Assembly: GCA_023418755.1 (NCBI GenBank)
Contig: JAEZZE010000240.1
Location: forward strand, 1-14,298
Length of the DNA: 14,298 nt
DNA from: Bacillota bacterium
GTDB lineage: Bacteria > Bacillota > Bacilli > Paenibacillales > Paenibacillaceae
Direction: 5' to 3'
Shown: one piece after another, positions 13,413-14,298 of the stretch
How the letters are laid out: each line of letters opens with the position of its first letter
Numbering within the stretch: position 1 is the stretch's first letter
Position numbers and translations under genes: made by a program
The notes under the pieces: generated by a model
Database searches by the model: none
What the model was told of the DNA's origin: nothing
What the model saw: the letters and a program-made list of their open reading frames with translations, nothing else

Positions 13413-14298
13413 TCACTCGAACGAAATCTGCACTTTCATGTCCGACCGGCGGCGGTCGCCCCGGAAAAACTCGAGGGCTCCCTCCAGGCTCAGCTCCCGG
13501 GTGACGAGATGTCCCACCGAGAGGCGGCCGGCCTCCAGCCAGGCGAGCGCCGGAGCGAACGTATGGTTCAGCGCCATGGAGCCGATCAGCGTCCACTCCA
13601 TCTGATAGAGCCCGAACGTCCGCAGCGCCACCGTCGCCTCCTCCGTCGTCACGCCGAATTGCACGTAGCGGCCGCAGGGGCCGAGATACTGGAAGCTGTC
13701 CTCGATCACGCGGGGAAGGCCCGTCGTATCGACGACGATGTCGAAGCCGTTCTTGCCCCGTCGATCTTCAAGCTCCCCGGCAACCCGGCCGCCCGGGACG
13801 GTTCTCGTCGCTCCCCACTTGGCCGCCATCTCCAGCTTCTCTTCCGCGAGGTCGACGACGACAAGCTCGGATACGCCGGACATCGCCAGCGCCTGAACCC
13901 ATTGCTGCCCCATCGCGCCGGCCCCGAACAGCAGCGCGCGGTCGCCCGTCCCGGGCTTCAGTCTCCGGAGCGCCTGCACGACGCAGGCGACCGGTTCTAC
14001 CAGCGCCCCTTCCGCGAAGCTCAACCGGTCGGACAAGCGCATCGCCAGTTCCGCGGGCACCGCCACGTACTCCGCCATCGCGCCGGGGAGCGTCACTCCG
14101 ATCGCCGCCCAGCGCTCGCAATGGTTCGCGCGGCCGGACAAGCAGAAGCGGCAGCGGCCGCACGACAGGTTCGGATCCGCGCTGACGCGGTCTCCCGTCC
14201 GGAATCCTTCGACTCCTTCCCCGACTTCGCTGACGACGCCCGAAAACTCGTGTCCGGGAACGATCGGGTAAGGGGACAAATACTCCCCGTTATAAATA
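13413..14298 (-). CDS. Zinc-dependent medium-chain alcohol/polyol dehydrogenase (partial)
   Basis: NAD(P)-dependent zinc dehydrogenase of the MDR superfamily, cut by the right window edge. The frame stays open to the edge: the codons before LSPYPIVPGHE read IYNGEY, a typical family sequence, so the TTG near 14277 is an internal Leu, not a start. About 40-45 N-terminal residues, including the first catalytic-zinc Cys, are missing. What is visible: PGHE (catalytic zinc region), four structural-zinc cysteines spaced C-x2-C-x2-C-x7-C (CGRCRFCLSGRANHC), the Rossmann GAGAMG and a DL acidic turn in VVVDLAEEKL, which hints at NAD. The substrate cannot be named; sorbitol, threonine or butanediol dehydrogenases share these motifs. 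It is convergent with argS2. Confidence 0.92.
   Translation of the reverse strand, partial: IYNGEYLSPYPIVPGHEFSGVVSEVGEGVEGFRTGDRVSADPNLSCGRCRFCLSGRANHCERWAAIGVTLPGAMAEYVAVPAELAMRLSDRLSFAEGALVEPVACVVQALRRLKPGTGDRALLFGAGAMGQQWVQALAMSGVSELVVVDLAEEKLEMAAKWGATRTVPGGRVAGELEDRRGKNGFDIVVDTTGLPRVIEDSFQYLGPCGRYVQFGVTTEEATVALRTFGLYQMEWTLIGSMALNHTFAPALAWLEAGRLSVGHLVTRELSLEGALEFFRGDRRRSDMKVQISFE

Noticed and set aside
14277..14279. TTG as the start of the dehydrogenase
   Set aside because: The frame continues to the window edge with family-typical residues (IYNGEY), so this is an internal Leu and the gene is truncated.
1..14298. CRISPR arrays, tRNA or rRNA genes, insertion sequences
   Set aside because: Looked for on both strands. 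No regularly spaced repeats, tRNA cloverleaf, rRNA segment or transposase motif was seen.

Overview
The window looks like a high-GC Firmicute chromosome, most likely Paenibacillaceae (Paenibacillus or Cohnella type). This rests on the RpoE (delta) and pyrG pair, the DUF1934 and argS pair, a T-box leader, clear Shine-Dalgarno sites with frequent GTG/TTG starts, and the style of the S8 protease. The assignment comes from family resemblance read by eye; no database search was possible.

Layout. (1) 1-2650, minus strand: rpoE (RNA polymerase delta) then pyrG (CTP synthase). Between them is a sigma-A promoter whose transcript should begin GGGC, followed by a hairpin with a C-run and a long U-tract. 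This matches the CTP-sensing reiterative-transcription attenuator known for Bacillus subtilis pyrG. (2) 2650-3050: a gene-poor stretch packed with inverted repeats. (3) 3051-4193, plus strand: an S8 (subtilisin-like) protease without a visible signal peptide, meeting argS1 tail to tail with 3 bases between the stops. (4) 4197-6295, minus strand: a DUF1934 (YwiB-like) gene tightly coupled to the housekeeping arginyl-tRNA synthetase argS1. (5) 6359-11221, minus strand: a three-gene signalling operon. In transcription order it encodes an HPt-REC-GGDEF-REC diguanylate cyclase, a single-domain response regulator, and a membrane hybrid histidine kinase (TM-sensor-TM-HAMP-GAF-PAS-HisKA-HATPase-REC). 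It carries every part of a His-Asp-His-Asp phosphorelay with a c-di-GMP output. (6) 11367-13397, plus strand: a sigma-A promoter, a T-box riboswitch and a second arginyl-tRNA synthetase of a different subfamily. (7) 13413 to the right edge, minus strand: a zinc-dependent medium-chain dehydrogenase cut by the window end.

How the parts relate. Two regulatory RNA devices read nucleotide and aminoacylation state: CTP at pyrG, and probably uncharged tRNA-Arg at argS2. Two ArgRS isoforms flank a complete phosphorelay. The constitutive-looking one sits in an operon without a T-box, and the inducible-looking one has its own T-box. Several gene junctions are convergent with almost no spacer, so overlapping antisense transcription is likely there.
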